DNA of 64,000 nt from Thalassotalea nanhaiensis. Its GTDB lineage: Bacteria; Pseudomonadota; Gammaproteobacteria; Enterobacterales; Alteromonadaceae. Location: the NCBI RefSeq assembly GCF_031583575.1, contig NZ_CP134146.1, positions 2,294,001 to 2,358,000 of the forward strand. Direction: 5' to 3'. Positions 27,140 through 36,372 of the stretch are shown here, piece after piece. The stretch's first letter is position 1. Each line of letters opens with the position of its first letter. The translations under genes were made by a program, and so were the position numbers. The notes under the pieces are model-generated. The model was not told where the DNA came from and ran no database searches. It saw only the letters and a program-made list of their open reading frames with translations.

Positions 27140-29542
27140 ATGAACAATCCAAACTGTTTTCATTGTGGCGAAATAATCCCAACGGGTCTTTCGTTATCAG
27201 TTGTCATTGACGACAAAGCTCGAGATATGTGCTGTATTGGTTGTCAGGCTGTCGCAAGCGCAATCGTAGACAACAATCTTGTAGACTATTACCGATTTCG
27301 TAGTGAAAAAGGTAATAAAGTTGACGCTCAAGTCCCTGATGCCTTGCTCAATAACCAGTTTATTGACGATGAAAACCTACAGAATGAATTCACCTTCGAC
27401 GTTGATAATTGTAAAGAAACCATACTGTCTATCGATGGTATGTCTTGTGCAGCATGTGCTTGGTTAATAGAAAAGCAATTATCACAAAAACCTGGCATCG
27501 CTAAAATACAAGTTAACGCGACAACACAACGAGCCACTGTTACTTGGCAAAATGACGCTATCAAACTCAGTGATATTTTAACCGCGATTCATCAAATTGG
27601 ATATCAAGCGTTACCATTTAAGGCTAACTTAGCCGAACAGCGCAATAAACAACAATCGAAAGCGTTTGTTCGTCGTCTTGGCGTATCCGGTATTTTAACC
27701 ATGCAGGTCATGATGATTGCCTTCGGTTTGTATTTTGGCGCATTTAGTGACTTAGCAGAGCATAATTTGGCCTATTTACGTGGGACGAGCTTTGTTCTCA
27801 CCCTACCCATTGTTACCTTCGGCGCATTTCCATTTTACACGGGAGCCATTTCAGCATTAAAAGCCCGTCGGTTATCAATGGATGTTCCGGTGTCTATTGC
27901 AATTATACTGGCGTTTTGTGCCAGTACTTGGGCAACATTCACACGCTCAGGTGAAGTGTACTTTGAGTCGTTAGCAATGTTCACTTTTTTATTGCTGATC
28001 GGTAAATATCTAGAGTTTAGAGCGCGGGCAAAAGCTGCAGAGGTATCAGCTAACCTGTTGAAGCTTATGCCATTAACCGCAACAAAACTTGTTATTGTTG
28101 ATCAACAAGAGCAAGAACAGGTGGTCAGTGCCAAGCAATTAGAGTTAAACGATATAGTCATTGTTAAACCCGGTGAAACTATTCCAGGAGATGGAATAAT
28201 TTTATCAGGTAAGTCTAGTGTCAACGAAGCCATGCTTACCGGTGAACATTCCCCTGTGCAAAAAGCTAAAGGGTCTACAGTATTTGCCGGTACGGTAAAC
28301 AGTGATGGCAATTTAACCATAGAAATTGTTAAAACTAATTCTGATAGTTTCCTTACCAATTTGATCCGCCTAAGTGAATCAGCACAAGCTCATAAACCAG
28401 CCATCGCGAAACTCTCCGACCGTATTGCACAATACTTTGTCGCATTAATATTGTTAACCGCAATAGGTACATCGATTTATTGGACGATGCACTCTCCAGA
28501 AGAGGCGTTTTGGATAACACTTTCAGTATTAGTTGCTACATGTCCTTGTGCCCTGTCACTGGCCACCCCAACCGCGTTAACGTGTGGCACAATCAGATTA
28601 AACAAAGACGGCATCATGATCAAAAATGCCCACGTGTTAGAAACTATGCCTAAAATAGACTGTATAGCTTTTGATAAAACAGGCACGTTAACCAACGGCG
28701 AATTTGCCATTACAGATATTGTTTTACTTAACAAACAATATGACCGAGACAGTATCTTAGCAATAGCTGCAGCATTAGAAGCACATTCTGAACATCCATT
28801 AGCGAAAGCATTTAATGAATATCGAAACCACGATGTCAATGTAAAAGATGTTGAAGTGGTTCCCGGTTGCGGCGTTAAAGGCTCTAAAGATGGTCACCAA
28901 ATATGCATTGGTAAAGTGAGCTGGATTGAACAATTTACACCTATAGATGACAGCCATCATAAGGCACAATGTTTATTAACGGTAGATAACATTCTAATAG
29001 CAACGTTTTATATGCAAGATACATTACGAGTTAATACCAAAACAGTCATAAATGACATGCGTTTAGCAAACATTGAAACACTGTTGATCAGTGGTGATAA
29101 TAAAGCTGGGGTTGATGCGTTTAATCAACAGGTACAACTTGATCAATCCTTTGATACATGTAGTGCCAATGACAAACTAACCATATTGGCTGATAAACAA
29201 GAAGCAGGTAAGACTGTAGCTATGGTTGGCGACGGGGTAAATGACTCCCCTGTTTTCGCACAAGCCCATGTATCTATTGCAATGGGGAGCGGTACGGAAA
29301 TAGCCAAAAGTGGTGCCGATGTTATTTTATTGAATAATCATTTATCAAGCTTATTAAGACTTAAACACATAGCCACTAAAACGTCTAATATTGTAAAGCA
29401 AAATTTTGGTTGGGCATTTGCTTACAACGCTATTATTTTACCACTGGCTGTTTGTGGTTTTATCACCCCTTATATGGCAGTATTAGGAATGTCAGCAAGT
29501 TCAATAATTGTTGTCACTAATTCATTAAGATTATTAAAGTAG
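27140..29542 (+). CDS. ccoI: Copper-exporting P1B-type ATPase for cbb3 assembly
   Basis: An 800-residue P-type ATPase: N-terminal Cys-rich segment (CFHCGE, CCIGCQ), a heavy-metal domain with GMSCAACAW (Cys103 region), the membrane metal site CPC (Cys468, Cys470), the phosphorylated Asp512 in DKTGTLT and GDGVNDSP. The extra N-terminal Cys cluster separates CcoI/FixI (CtpA, CopA2) from general CopA. It delivers Cu to the periplasm for the CuB centre of CcoN. Lies 16 bases after fixH and 7 before ccoS. Confidence 0.95.
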   Translation: MNNPNCFHCGEIIPTGLSLSVVIDDKARDMCCIGCQAVASAIVDNNLVDYYRFRSEKGNKVDAQVPDALLNNQFIDDENLQNEFTFDVDNCKETILSIDGMSCAACAWLIEKQLSQKPGIAKIQVNATTQRATVTWQNDAIKLSDILTAIHQIGYQALPFKANLAEQRNKQQSKAFVRRLGVSGILTMQVMMIAFGLYFGAFSDLAEHNLAYLRGTSFVLTLPIVTFGAFPFYTGAISALKARRLSMDVPVSIAIILAFCASTWATFTRSGEVYFESLAMFTFLLLIGKYLEFRARAKAAEVSANLLKLMPLTATKLVIVDQQEQEQVVSAKQLELNDIVIVKPGETIPGDGIILSGKSSVNEAMLTGEHSPVQKAKGSTVFAGTVNSDGNLTIEIVKTNSDSFLTNLIRLSESAQAHKPAIAKLSDRIAQYFVALILLTAIGTSIYWTMHSPEEAFWITLSVLVATCPCALSLATPTALTCGTIRLNKDGIMIKNAHVLETMPKIDCIAFDKTGTLTNGEFAITDIVLLNKQYDRDSILAIAAALEAHSEHPLAKAFNEYRNHDVNVKDVEVVPGCGVKGSKDGHQICIGKVSWIEQFTPIDDSHHKAQCLLTVDNILIATFYMQDTLRVNTKTVINDMRLANIETLLISGDNKAGVDAFNQQVQLDQSFDTCSANDKLTILADKQEAGKTVAMVGDGVNDSPVFAQAHVSIAMGSGTEIAKSGADVILLNNHLSSLLRLKHIATKTSNIVKQNFGWAFAYNAIILPLAVCGFITPYMAVLGMSASSIIVVTNSLRLLK

Positions 29543-29549
29543 TGATTCT

Positions 29550-29771
29550 ATGAGCGTTATTTACATCCTTATTCCTATTGCCATCATTTTTACAGCGATA
29601 GCTATTTATTTATTTTTTTGGGCAGTAAAAACAGAACAGTTTGACGATCTAGAAAAACAGGGAATGAGTATTTTATTTGATGATGAACCTACAACTGATA
29701 AAACAAAACCTACCAAAAGCGAAACAACTAAATCGAACGATGAACACACCCCAAGTAACACTGATCAGTAA
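29550..29771 (+). CDS. ccoS: cbb3 oxidase maturation protein CcoS
   Basis: A 73-residue protein with an N-terminal membrane segment and the family motif WAVKTEQFDDLEKQGMSIL, followed by a Thr/Lys-rich tail. CcoS is required to insert cofactors into CcoN. Always next to ccoI in such clusters. Confidence 0.95.
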   Translation: MSVIYILIPIAIIFTAIAIYLFFWAVKTEQFDDLEKQGMSILFDDEPTTDKTKPTKSETTKSNDEHTPSNTDQ

Positions 29772-29777
29772 CTACTT

Positions 29778-30446
29778 ATGGAATTAGATTTTTTATCTGC
29801 GTTTCTAATTGGTATTGCTGGCGCAGGACACTGTGTTGCCATGTGTGGCGGCATAACAACAATGCTAACAGCGTCAATCGAAGACAAATCAAAAGCCAAT
29901 ATCAGTCTTATCTTAGCCTACAATTTTGGCCGAATTAGCGCTTATACTTTTGCTGGAGCCATTGCTGGTTTAACGGGTTCCCTCGCTGCTAAATCGCTAG
30001 GCTTTCCTATTTTATGGTTAAAGGTTATTGCCGCGTTATTTGTTATATTTTTAGGGCTTTATATCGCAAAATGGTCGTTCGCTTTAGCAAAAGTAGAAAA
30101 TATAGGCAAAATGTTATGGAGGTATCTACAGCCTCTGAGTAAGAAATTTATACCCGTTACCAATATAAAGCAGTCATTAATGTTAGGAGTGGTTTGGGGT
30201 TGGCTACCATGTGGATTAGTTTATTCGACCCTTACTTGGTCCATCGCCAGTGCGTCTTGGTACAACGGTGCATTAATCATGTTTGCATTTGGTTTAGGAA
30301 CACTGCCAGCTTTACTTACCCTGTCATCTGGCTTTAAATTTGTAACTAAAACGTTACAATCTGTTTTAATTCGTAAATTAACAGCAATTTTACTGATTAT
30401 TTACGGTACATTTTCGTTATATATTGCCCTAAATCAAATATTTTAG
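29778..30446 (+). CDS. Sulfite exporter TauE/SafE-family (DsbD-like) membrane protein
   Basis: A 222-residue membrane protein with about six helices. It begins with the motif GAGHCVAMCGG, shared by cbb3-cluster members of this family and by transmembrane copper or redox carriers related to DsbD. The second half has WGWLPCGLVYS. Context right after ccoS, plus the Cys/His/Met residues in the first helix, suggests a role in copper or thiol supply during oxidase assembly rather than sulfite export. Ends 43 bases before fnr. Confidence 0.85.
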   Translation: MELDFLSAFLIGIAGAGHCVAMCGGITTMLTASIEDKSKANISLILAYNFGRISAYTFAGAIAGLTGSLAAKSLGFPILWLKVIAALFVIFLGLYIAKWSFALAKVENIGKMLWRYLQPLSKKFIPVTNIKQSLMLGVVWGWLPCGLVYSTLTWSIASASWYNGALIMFAFGLGTLPALLTLSSGFKFVTKTLQSVLIRKLTAILLIIYGTFSLYIALNQIF

Positions 30447-30489
30447 TACTCTTCATCCAACAGAATTAAGATGTAGATTGTAAAGAAAT

Positions 30490-31212
30490 ATGCCTCAAAT
30501 AATACCCATTGCAAATAATATTAAATGTCAGAACTGTAGTATCAGTGAACTATGTTTACCATTTAGTTTAAATGAAACAGAACTGAATTTACTTGACGAT
30601 ATTATTCAACGTAAAAAGCCAGTGCAAAAAAACACCCAAATTTTTAAAGCAGGTGAAGAATTGCATACCCTTTATGCTATTCGCTCGGGCACGTTCAAAA
30701 CATTTATTATTTCTGAACAAGGTGAAGAACAAATTACCGGGTTTCATTTGGCCGGTGATTTAATGGGTTTTGATGCTCTTTCAGATAAAAGCCATCCTAG
30801 CTTCGCTAAGGCATTAGAGACGTCAATGGTGTGTGAAATACCGTTTGAAGTACTTGATACCCTTTCAAGCAAAATTCCTAAACTTAAAGCTCAGATGATG
30901 AGCTTAATGAGTTCAGAAATACAATGTAGCAGTGAAATGTTACTGCTATTAAACCGTAAAAATGCGGAAGAAAAATTAGCAACATTCCTTGCTAACTACG
31001 GACGTAGGTTAGGAAGTCGTCATTTATCTTCGGTTGAATTTAACTTACCGATGACCCGAAGTGAAATAGGAAATTATATTGGTTTAACCATTGAAACAAT
31101 TTCTCGTTTAATGACTCGCTTTCAAAAGGAAGGTTTGATCAAAGTAGAGAATAAATTCATTACCATATTAGACAAAGATGGCTTATTTGAATTAGCCGGT
31201 TATAGCAAATAA
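30490..31212 (+). CDS. fnr: Oxygen-responsive regulator Fnr (EtrA type)
   Basis: A 240-residue Crp/Fnr regulator. The oxygen-sensing 4Fe-4S ligands are Cys13, Cys16, Cys22 and Cys115, the Fnr spacing. The cyclic-nucleotide-like domain is followed by a helix-turn-helix reading [20 protein letters not shown], whose E-x-x-S-R recognition helix binds TTGAT half sites. Without oxygen it dimerises and controls respiratory genes, probably including ccoN and uspE next to it. Confidence 0.95.
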   Translation: MPQIIPIANNIKCQNCSISELCLPFSLNETELNLLDDIIQRKKPVQKNTQIFKAGEELHTLYAIRSGTFKTFIISEQGEEQITGFHLAGDLMGFDALSDKSHPSFAKALETSMVCEIPFEVLDTLSSKIPKLKAQMMSLMSSEIQCSSEMLLLLNRKNAEEKLATFLANYGRRLGSRHLSSVEFNLPMTRSEIGNYIGLTIETISRLMTRFQKEGLIKVENKFITILDKDGLFELAGYSK

Positions 31213-31234
31213 ACAAATTTCCAACTCTACTTGC

Positions 31235-31267
31235 CGCGTTGATTTATATTTGATTTAAATCAACGCG
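31235..31267. repeat. Inverted repeat overlapping the uspE Fnr site
   Basis: CGCGTTGATTTA / TAAATCAACGCG, twelve perfect pairs with a nine-base loop, 23 bases after the fnr stop. Its right arm contains half of the Fnr site. No T run follows, so it is not a standard terminator. Confidence 0.8.
31250..31263. promoter_or_regulatory. Perfect Fnr binding site upstream of uspE
   Basis: TTGAT-TTAA-ATCAA matches the Fnr consensus at all ten defined positions and lies 113 bases before the uspE start. Confidence 0.8.
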
Positions 31268-31375
31268 TTAATAAACTTTTCACAATTCCCCATAAATATT
31301 CAATAACATATTTGTAACAATCGCCAGTTCATATTAAGCTTATATCAGCTTAATAATATTTATATTGGTGAACGT

Positions 31376-32296
31376 ATGGAAAGTTATCAGAATATATTAG
31401 TCGTTATCGATCCAACAACTGAAGAGCAAAAAGCACTGGCAAGAGCATGTATTTTAGCCAAAAGTTCAGGTGCTAAGGTCACTGCGTTTTTATCTATTTA
31501 TGACTTTTCCTATGAAATGACTACCATGCTGTCCGGTGAAGAGCGTGAAGCAATGCGTGAAACTGTGGTTAAGGGTAGAGCCAATTGGTTAACTGATCTG
31601 ATAGAAGACTTTGATTGTGACATCCAAACTAAAGTGGTGTGGCATAACCGCCCATTTGAAGCAATTCTTGATGAAGTAAAAGACAATGGCTTTGATGTTG
31701 TTATTAAAAGCACCCATGAGCACCCCACTTTACAATCCGTAATATTTACCCCGACCGACTGGCACTTGATTCGTAAATGCTGGGTACCATTATTATTAGT
31801 AAAAGAACACGCGTGGCCTGATAATGGTCATATTTTAGCAGCAGTGAATGCCGGTAGTGAAGAAGAAGAGCACCAGTCATTAAACAACAAGATTTCTGAA
31901 GAGGCTATCAACCTGGCTAAACTGATTAATGCTGATGTACATTTTGTTAATTCTTACCCTGGCACCCCGATAAACATCGCCATAGAAATTCCAGAATTTG
32001 ATGCCAATGAATACAATGATGCGATGAAACAACATCATGTGGATGTCATGAAAGAGCATGCTGATAAATTTGGCATGAAGGAGGAATTTCTTCATGTAGA
32101 AGAAGGGTTACCTGAAGATGTCATTGAAAAAGTTGCAACACAAATAGACGCAGAATTGGTGATCTTAGGGACTATTGGCCGTACAGGCTTGTCGGCAGTA
32201 CTTATTGGTAATACTGCGGAACACGTGATTGACCGTTTAAACTGTGATTTATTAGCTTTAAAACCTGACGGCTATCAATCGCCATTTCTAAAATAA
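31376..32296 (+). CDS. uspE: Universal stress protein E (tandem Usp domains)
   Basis: A 306-residue protein with two Usp domains. The second ends with the nucleotide-type motif LGTIGRTGLSAVLIGNTAEH; the first opens YQNILVVIDP. The fnr-uspE order is the same as in E. coli. Cytoplasmic stress protein; preceded by a perfect Fnr site, so probably induced when oxygen falls. Confidence 0.95.
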   Translation: MESYQNILVVIDPTTEEQKALARACILAKSSGAKVTAFLSIYDFSYEMTTMLSGEEREAMRETVVKGRANWLTDLIEDFDCDIQTKVVWHNRPFEAILDEVKDNGFDVVIKSTHEHPTLQSVIFTPTDWHLIRKCWVPLLLVKEHAWPDNGHILAAVNAGSEEEEHQSLNNKISEEAINLAKLINADVHFVNSYPGTPINIAIEIPEFDANEYNDAMKQHHVDVMKEHADKFGMKEEFLHVEEGLPEDVIEKVATQIDAELVILGTIGRTGLSAVLIGNTAEHVIDRLNCDLLALKPDGYQSPFLK

Positions 32297-32340
32297 AATT
32301 AAATTGATTGATTTACTGCTTATAAAGCATTAATCGCTAA

Positions 32341-32369
32341 TTTATTAAAGCTTTTAACTTATGTATAAT
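32341..32369 (+). promoter_or_regulatory. Promoter of ttcA
   Basis: TATAAT at 32364-32369, with TG one base upstream (extended -10) and a weak -35 (TTTATT, 32341-32346) at 17 bases. The -10 overlaps the in-frame ATG at 32361, so that ATG cannot be the start used from this promoter. Confidence 0.7.
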
Positions 32370-32402
32370 GCGCGCCTTAAAGTAAACTATACGGTGCGCA
32401 AC

Positions 32403-33347
32403 ATGTCATTACAGACCCCGAATACTCCATCAAACGTTACTGACGTTAAAATTGCAAAGCAACAGCAAGCAAAACTTGAGAAACGTTTTCGTCATCATGT
32501 GGGTAAAGCAATAAGCGATTACAACATGATAGAAAATGGTGACAAGATCATGGTGTGTTTATCTGGCGGTGCCGATAGTTATACCATGCTGGATATATTA
32601 CTCAAACTTAAAGCCTCTGCACCAATCCATTTTGATATCGTAGCGGTTAATTTAGATCAAAAACAACCGGGCTTTCCAGAGCATATATTACCAACATATC
32701 TTAAAGAGTTAGGTGTTGAATACCATATAATCGAAGAAGACACCTATTCTATTGTTATGGATAAAATTCCAGAAGGGAAAACCACCTGCAGCCTTTGTTC
32801 ACGCTTACGCAGAGGGATTTTATACAGCACTGCAAAGCGTTTAAAGGTTACTAAAATAGCATTGGGTCATCACCGTGATGATATGATTGAAACACTTTTA
32901 CTGAACATGTTTTTTAATGGTAAAACCAAAACCATGCCTGCAAAGCTTGTATCAGATAATGGCGAACATGTAGTAATTCGACCACTTGCTTATTGTAAAG
33001 AAAAAGAAATAAAACAGTACTCCGGATTAAAACAGTTTCCAATTATTCCATGTAACTTATGTGGCAGTCAGCCAAACTTGCAAAGACAGAATGTTAAAGC
33101 CATGCTGAAAGACTGGGATATTAAATTTCCAGGACGTGCCGAATCTATTTTCACCGCATTACAAAATGTCGTACCTTCTCATTTAGCAGATCATCAATTA
33201 TTCGACTTTAAGAATGTTGATTTAAATACAGGTGTTGTAAATGGCGGCGACATTGCTTTTGATAAAGAAGAAATAACACCCGCAACGAGTTTTGTTCAGC
33301 CTAAGTTTGAGCAAGGTGACCTTGTAAATTTTACAGAAATTAAATAA
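32403..33347 (+). CDS. ttcA: tRNA 2-thiocytidine-32 synthetase
   Basis: PP-loop ATPase with [10 protein letters not shown], and the Cys pairs CSLC and CNLC that bind the Fe-S cluster in TtcA. Thiolates cytidine 32 in certain tRNAs. The start at 32403 ([10 protein letters not shown]...) is chosen because the upstream in-frame ATG (32361) lies inside the -10 box. 314 residues, as usual for TtcA. The gene follows fnr-uspE, an arrangement common in gammaproteobacteria. Confidence 0.95.
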   Translation: MSLQTPNTPSNVTDVKIAKQQQAKLEKRFRHHVGKAISDYNMIENGDKIMVCLSGGADSYTMLDILLKLKASAPIHFDIVAVNLDQKQPGFPEHILPTYLKELGVEYHIIEEDTYSIVMDKIPEGKTTCSLCSRLRRGILYSTAKRLKVTKIALGHHRDDMIETLLLNMFFNGKTKTMPAKLVSDNGEHVVIRPLAYCKEKEIKQYSGLKQFPIIPCNLCGSQPNLQRQNVKAMLKDWDIKFPGRAESIFTALQNVVPSHLADHQLFDFKNVDLNTGVVNGGDIAFDKEEITPATSFVQPKFEQGDLVNFTEIK

Positions 33348-33452
33348 CCCAATTACTTTTAAATTCGTTTTTTTTGATTTTAACTGCTATCTATTAGTAA
33401 TAAATATAAAAAATAACAATACGTTAGACAAAATATACTGAGGAAAACTTGC

Positions 33453-34742
33453 ATGTTTGAAAAATTATTTAAGCTTGTAGAACATGGTACAAATACAAAA
33501 CGTGAAATCATGGCTGGTTTCACCACATTCTTAACCATGGGTTACATCATCTTTGTTAATCCTAGCATGCTGGCAATGACAGGTATGGATCATGGAGCAG
33601 TATTTGTTGCTACGTGTTTAGCTGCGGCTATTGGTTGTTTCATAATGGGCTTTTATGCCAACTATCCTATCGCATTAGCACCTGGTATGGGATTAAACGC
33701 ATTCTTTACGTTTACTGTGGTTATGGAGCTTGGATACACTTGGAATGTTGCCTTAGGGGGCGTATTCATCTCAGGGGTGATTTTTACCATATTAAGTATA
33801 TTTAAAGTTCGAGAATGGATTATAAACTCGATCCCCCATGCACTAAGGTTTGGTATTGCCGCAGGTATCGGTATGTTTTTGGCGTTAATTGCGTTAAAGA
33901 ATTCAGGAATTATTGTCGCAAGCCCTGCAACGTTAGTTACATTAGGTGATATTACTTCATTCGGTCCGATGATGGCTGTATTAGGCTTGTTTCTTATCGT
34001 TGGCTTAGTTAGCTTGAACGTTAATGGAGCAGTAATGATCGCAATTCTTGTGATCACTACCCTTGGCCTTATGTTTGGCGATGTAACCTATTCGGGTATC
34101 ATGTCAATGCCACCTTCACTTGCGCCGACTCTAGCTCAACTAGATATATCAGGTGCATTGGAAGTTGGTATGATCAGCGTTATTTTCGCGTTTTTGTTTG
34201 TCGACTTATTTGATACCTCAGGCACACTAATTGCCGTAGCCCATCGAGGTAACTTGCTCGATGACGACGGTAACCTGCCACGCTTGAAAAAAGCCTTGTT
34301 AGCTGACTCAACAGCGACAATTGCAGGTTCTATGTTAGGGACATCGACAACGACGAGTTATGTTGAAAGTACAGCTGGTGTTGCAGCAGGTGGTCGAACA
34401 GGCTTAACGGCGGTAACGGTAGGCGTATTATTTATAGCAGCCCTATTCTTCTCGCCATTAGCTGGAATGATCCCAGCCTACGCAACAGCAGGTGCTTTAT
34501 TCTTTGTTGGCGTATTAATGCTTGGCGGTTTGGTCCATGTAAAATGGGATGATTTAATGGATGCCGTACCTGTCGCTGTTATCTTGATCACGATGCCACT
34601 AACATTCTCAATCGCTGACGGAATTGCCTTCGGTTTCATCAGTTACGCTGCGGTTCGAGTATTCAGTGGCCGCTTTTCCGACATTAACCCGAGTGTTTGG
34701 TTTTTAGCTGCATTGTTTGTTGCTAAATTTGCCTTCATGTAA
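33453..34742 (+). CDS. NCS2-family purine permease (AzgA/PurP-like)
   Basis: A 429-residue, 12-14 helix transporter of the AzgA branch, with motifs GFTTFLTMGYIIFVNP, ALAPGMGLNAFFTF, DLFDTSGTL and GTSTTTSYVESTAGVAAGGRTGLTA. Family members take up adenine, guanine or hypoxanthine with protons. The next gene is a Tsx-like nucleoside channel, so the pair would move purines across both membranes. No purine riboswitch is visible in the 105-base leader. Confidence 0.93.
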   Translation: MFEKLFKLVEHGTNTKREIMAGFTTFLTMGYIIFVNPSMLAMTGMDHGAVFVATCLAAAIGCFIMGFYANYPIALAPGMGLNAFFTFTVVMELGYTWNVALGGVFISGVIFTILSIFKVREWIINSIPHALRFGIAAGIGMFLALIALKNSGIIVASPATLVTLGDITSFGPMMAVLGLFLIVGLVSLNVNGAVMIAILVITTLGLMFGDVTYSGIMSMPPSLAPTLAQLDISGALEVGMISVIFAFLFVDLFDTSGTLIAVAHRGNLLDDDGNLPRLKKALLADSTATIAGSMLGTSTTTSYVESTAGVAAGGRTGLTAVTVGVLFIAALFFSPLAGMIPAYATAGALFFVGVLMLGGLVHVKWDDLMDAVPVAVILITMPLTFSIADGIAFGFISYAAVRVFSGRFSDINPSVWFLAALFVAKFAFM

Positions 34743-34751
34743 TTCTATTTA

Positions 34752-34788
34752 GGCAAGCATAAGGCCTGTTTAAAAGGGTCTGCTTGCC
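34752..34788. other. Hairpin between the permease and Tsx-like genes
   Basis: GGCAAGCA / TGCTTGCC with a 21-base loop and no T run. Perhaps an attenuator or mRNA stabiliser between the two purine-uptake genes. Confidence 0.45.
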
Positions 34789-34831
34789 GCCATTAAATTA
34801 TTTAAAATAATCATAAATTTCAGGGAAAATA

Positions 34832-35605
34832 ATGAATAATACAGTTAAAACCTTGTCTTCTGCATTAATCGCAGCAGCTTCTTTAGTTACGTTTAACGCC
34901 CAAGCAGAAATATTTTGGAGCGATAATTCGATCTCTTTATTAAAAAATCTTAGTGAATATGAAGTAGATACAAATGATGACGTAACTGTTATTACTTTAG
35001 AACACGCATCAGGACACAACTGGGGCGATTTATTCTTTTTTGCTGACCGTTTGGACTTTAAAGAAGATTCAAGCCACCCAGAAACCAAAGAAACATATGC
35101 AGAGCTATCACCACGTTTAAGTCTTAGCTATGTTACTGGCTCAAAAATGGAATTTGGCATCGTTTCAGATGTATTCATAGCAACAACGTGGGAACACGAT
35201 ACTTATGAAAACGAATTCTTTTCACAAAGTTTCGATAACTATCTTGTTGGTGTTGGTGCCGACTTAACAGTGCCAGGGTTTGCTTTTTTCAATGTAAATG
35301 TATATCAAGCTAATAATGAAAACATTGACAACGACACGCAACTAACCGTTGTTTGGGGCCTGCCGTTTAGTCTTGGTAGTGCAGACTTTATGTTTGATGG
35401 TTATATTGACTGGTCATCAGCAGAGGAAACTCATGCCGCTGATTTTCACTTTAATCCACAATTACGCTTAGATGTTGGTAAATACTTTGGTGTACCAAAG
35501 AAATTTGAAGCAGGATTTGAATATTCGTACTGGGTAAATAAATTTGGCCTTACCTTTCCTGATACAGAATCTGTATTTAGTGCGATGATTAAAGTTCACC
35601 TTTAA
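34832..35605 (+). CDS. Tsx-like nucleoside-specific outer-membrane channel
   Basis: A 257-residue protein: signal peptide (ending AQA-EIFW, about residue 25), twelve or so amphipathic beta strands and Trp/Phe-rich turns. FWSDNSISLL and GDLFFFADRLDF resemble the Tsx family. Ends MIKVHL. Position after a purine permease supports nucleoside or base import. Confidence 0.8.
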   Translation: MNNTVKTLSSALIAAASLVTFNAQAEIFWSDNSISLLKNLSEYEVDTNDDVTVITLEHASGHNWGDLFFFADRLDFKEDSSHPETKETYAELSPRLSLSYVTGSKMEFGIVSDVFIATTWEHDTYENEFFSQSFDNYLVGVGADLTVPGFAFFNVNVYQANNENIDNDTQLTVVWGLPFSLGSADFMFDGYIDWSSAEETHAADFHFNPQLRLDVGKYFGVPKKFEAGFEYSYWVNKFGLTFPDTESVFSAMIKVHL

Positions 35606-35624
35606 CAGTAACCTGTCCACAAAT

Positions 35625-35657
35625 AAAAAACACCACTAATTTGTGGTGTTTTTTTTG
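35625..35657. terminator. Bidirectional terminator
   Basis: AAAAAACACCAC / GTGGTGTTTTTT with a six-base loop; serves the Tsx-like gene and the converging gene at 35674. Confidence 0.9.
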
Positions 35658-35673
35658 TATTTAAACTAAGAAA

Positions 35674-36354
35674 TTAATCGTCTTTGATCCATGGTGAAAT
35701 TACCGTTGGTGGTAAATCAAAACTAATGGCCTTTTCAGTAGAATGATTATCTTGATCAATGGCTAACTTGCATTTCTCTTGTTCACACACTAATGAAGAT
35801 TTAAGCGCTCCGTCGACATAAGACATACTGTCTGGTCGGCTTAATTCAATATGTAAGCCATTTACGTTAGGCATCATAAACCAGAGGAACGAGCCAAACT
35901 CGTCAACCAATTCTTGCATCTGCTTGGTAATTAACGCTAATTCACTATAAGTAAAATCTGTTTTGGTTTTATCTTTAACCTGCATTTGCATTTGCAAAAT
36001 ACAATTTTGGTATTCATCTTTTAGTTTAACCCTTAGCAACGCAAACTTGTCGTACAGTTCACGCGATAAAGGTACAAGAAGTTGACCATCTTCAGCTATT
36101 TGAATTGCTGCCGGTTCTTTGCCTTGTGCAAGCATAGTTGCATCTACCAGTTCACAACGGGTTCTTTTATAAGAGTCGACCAGGTAAAAACCCATGGTAA
36201 TGTGATCTAGCTTATTCTCTTTAATCAAATCCAATCGCTGGTAAAAGCCTTTATATTCAAGATCTACTGCTTGGCTGGCAAAAGCAGTTAGCGATAGGAC
36301 GCCCACTGCGATGCATTTCTTAATTGAACTGAGTTTGTTTGAACTTTGTTTCAT
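35674..36354 (-). CDS. Secreted hypothetical protein, DUF2987-like
   Basis: A 226-residue protein with a Sec signal (ending SQA-VDLEYKGFYQ, about residue 29) and a mixed alpha/beta mature part with three Cys. The opening LEYKGFYQRL and MGFYLVDSYKRTRC resemble DUF2987 proteins of Alteromonadales. Function unknown. 18 bases downstream of the Bax-like gene in the same direction. Confidence 0.65.
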   Translation of the reverse strand: MKQSSNKLSSIKKCIAVGVLSLTAFASQAVDLEYKGFYQRLDLIKENKLDHITMGFYLVDSYKRTRCELVDATMLAQGKEPAAIQIAEDGQLLVPLSRELYDKFALLRVKLKDEYQNCILQMQMQVKDKTKTDFTYSELALITKQMQELVDEFGSFLWFMMPNVNGLHIELSRPDSMSYVDGALKSSLVCEQEKCKLAIDQDNHSTEKAISFDLPPTVISPWIKDD

Positions 36355-36372
36355 TTAATTTTTTACTCAAAT

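Noticed and set aside
33348-33452. Purine riboswitch before the NCS2 permease
   Set aside because: I looked for the paired stems and conserved core of the purine aptamer and found none in this short AT-rich leader.
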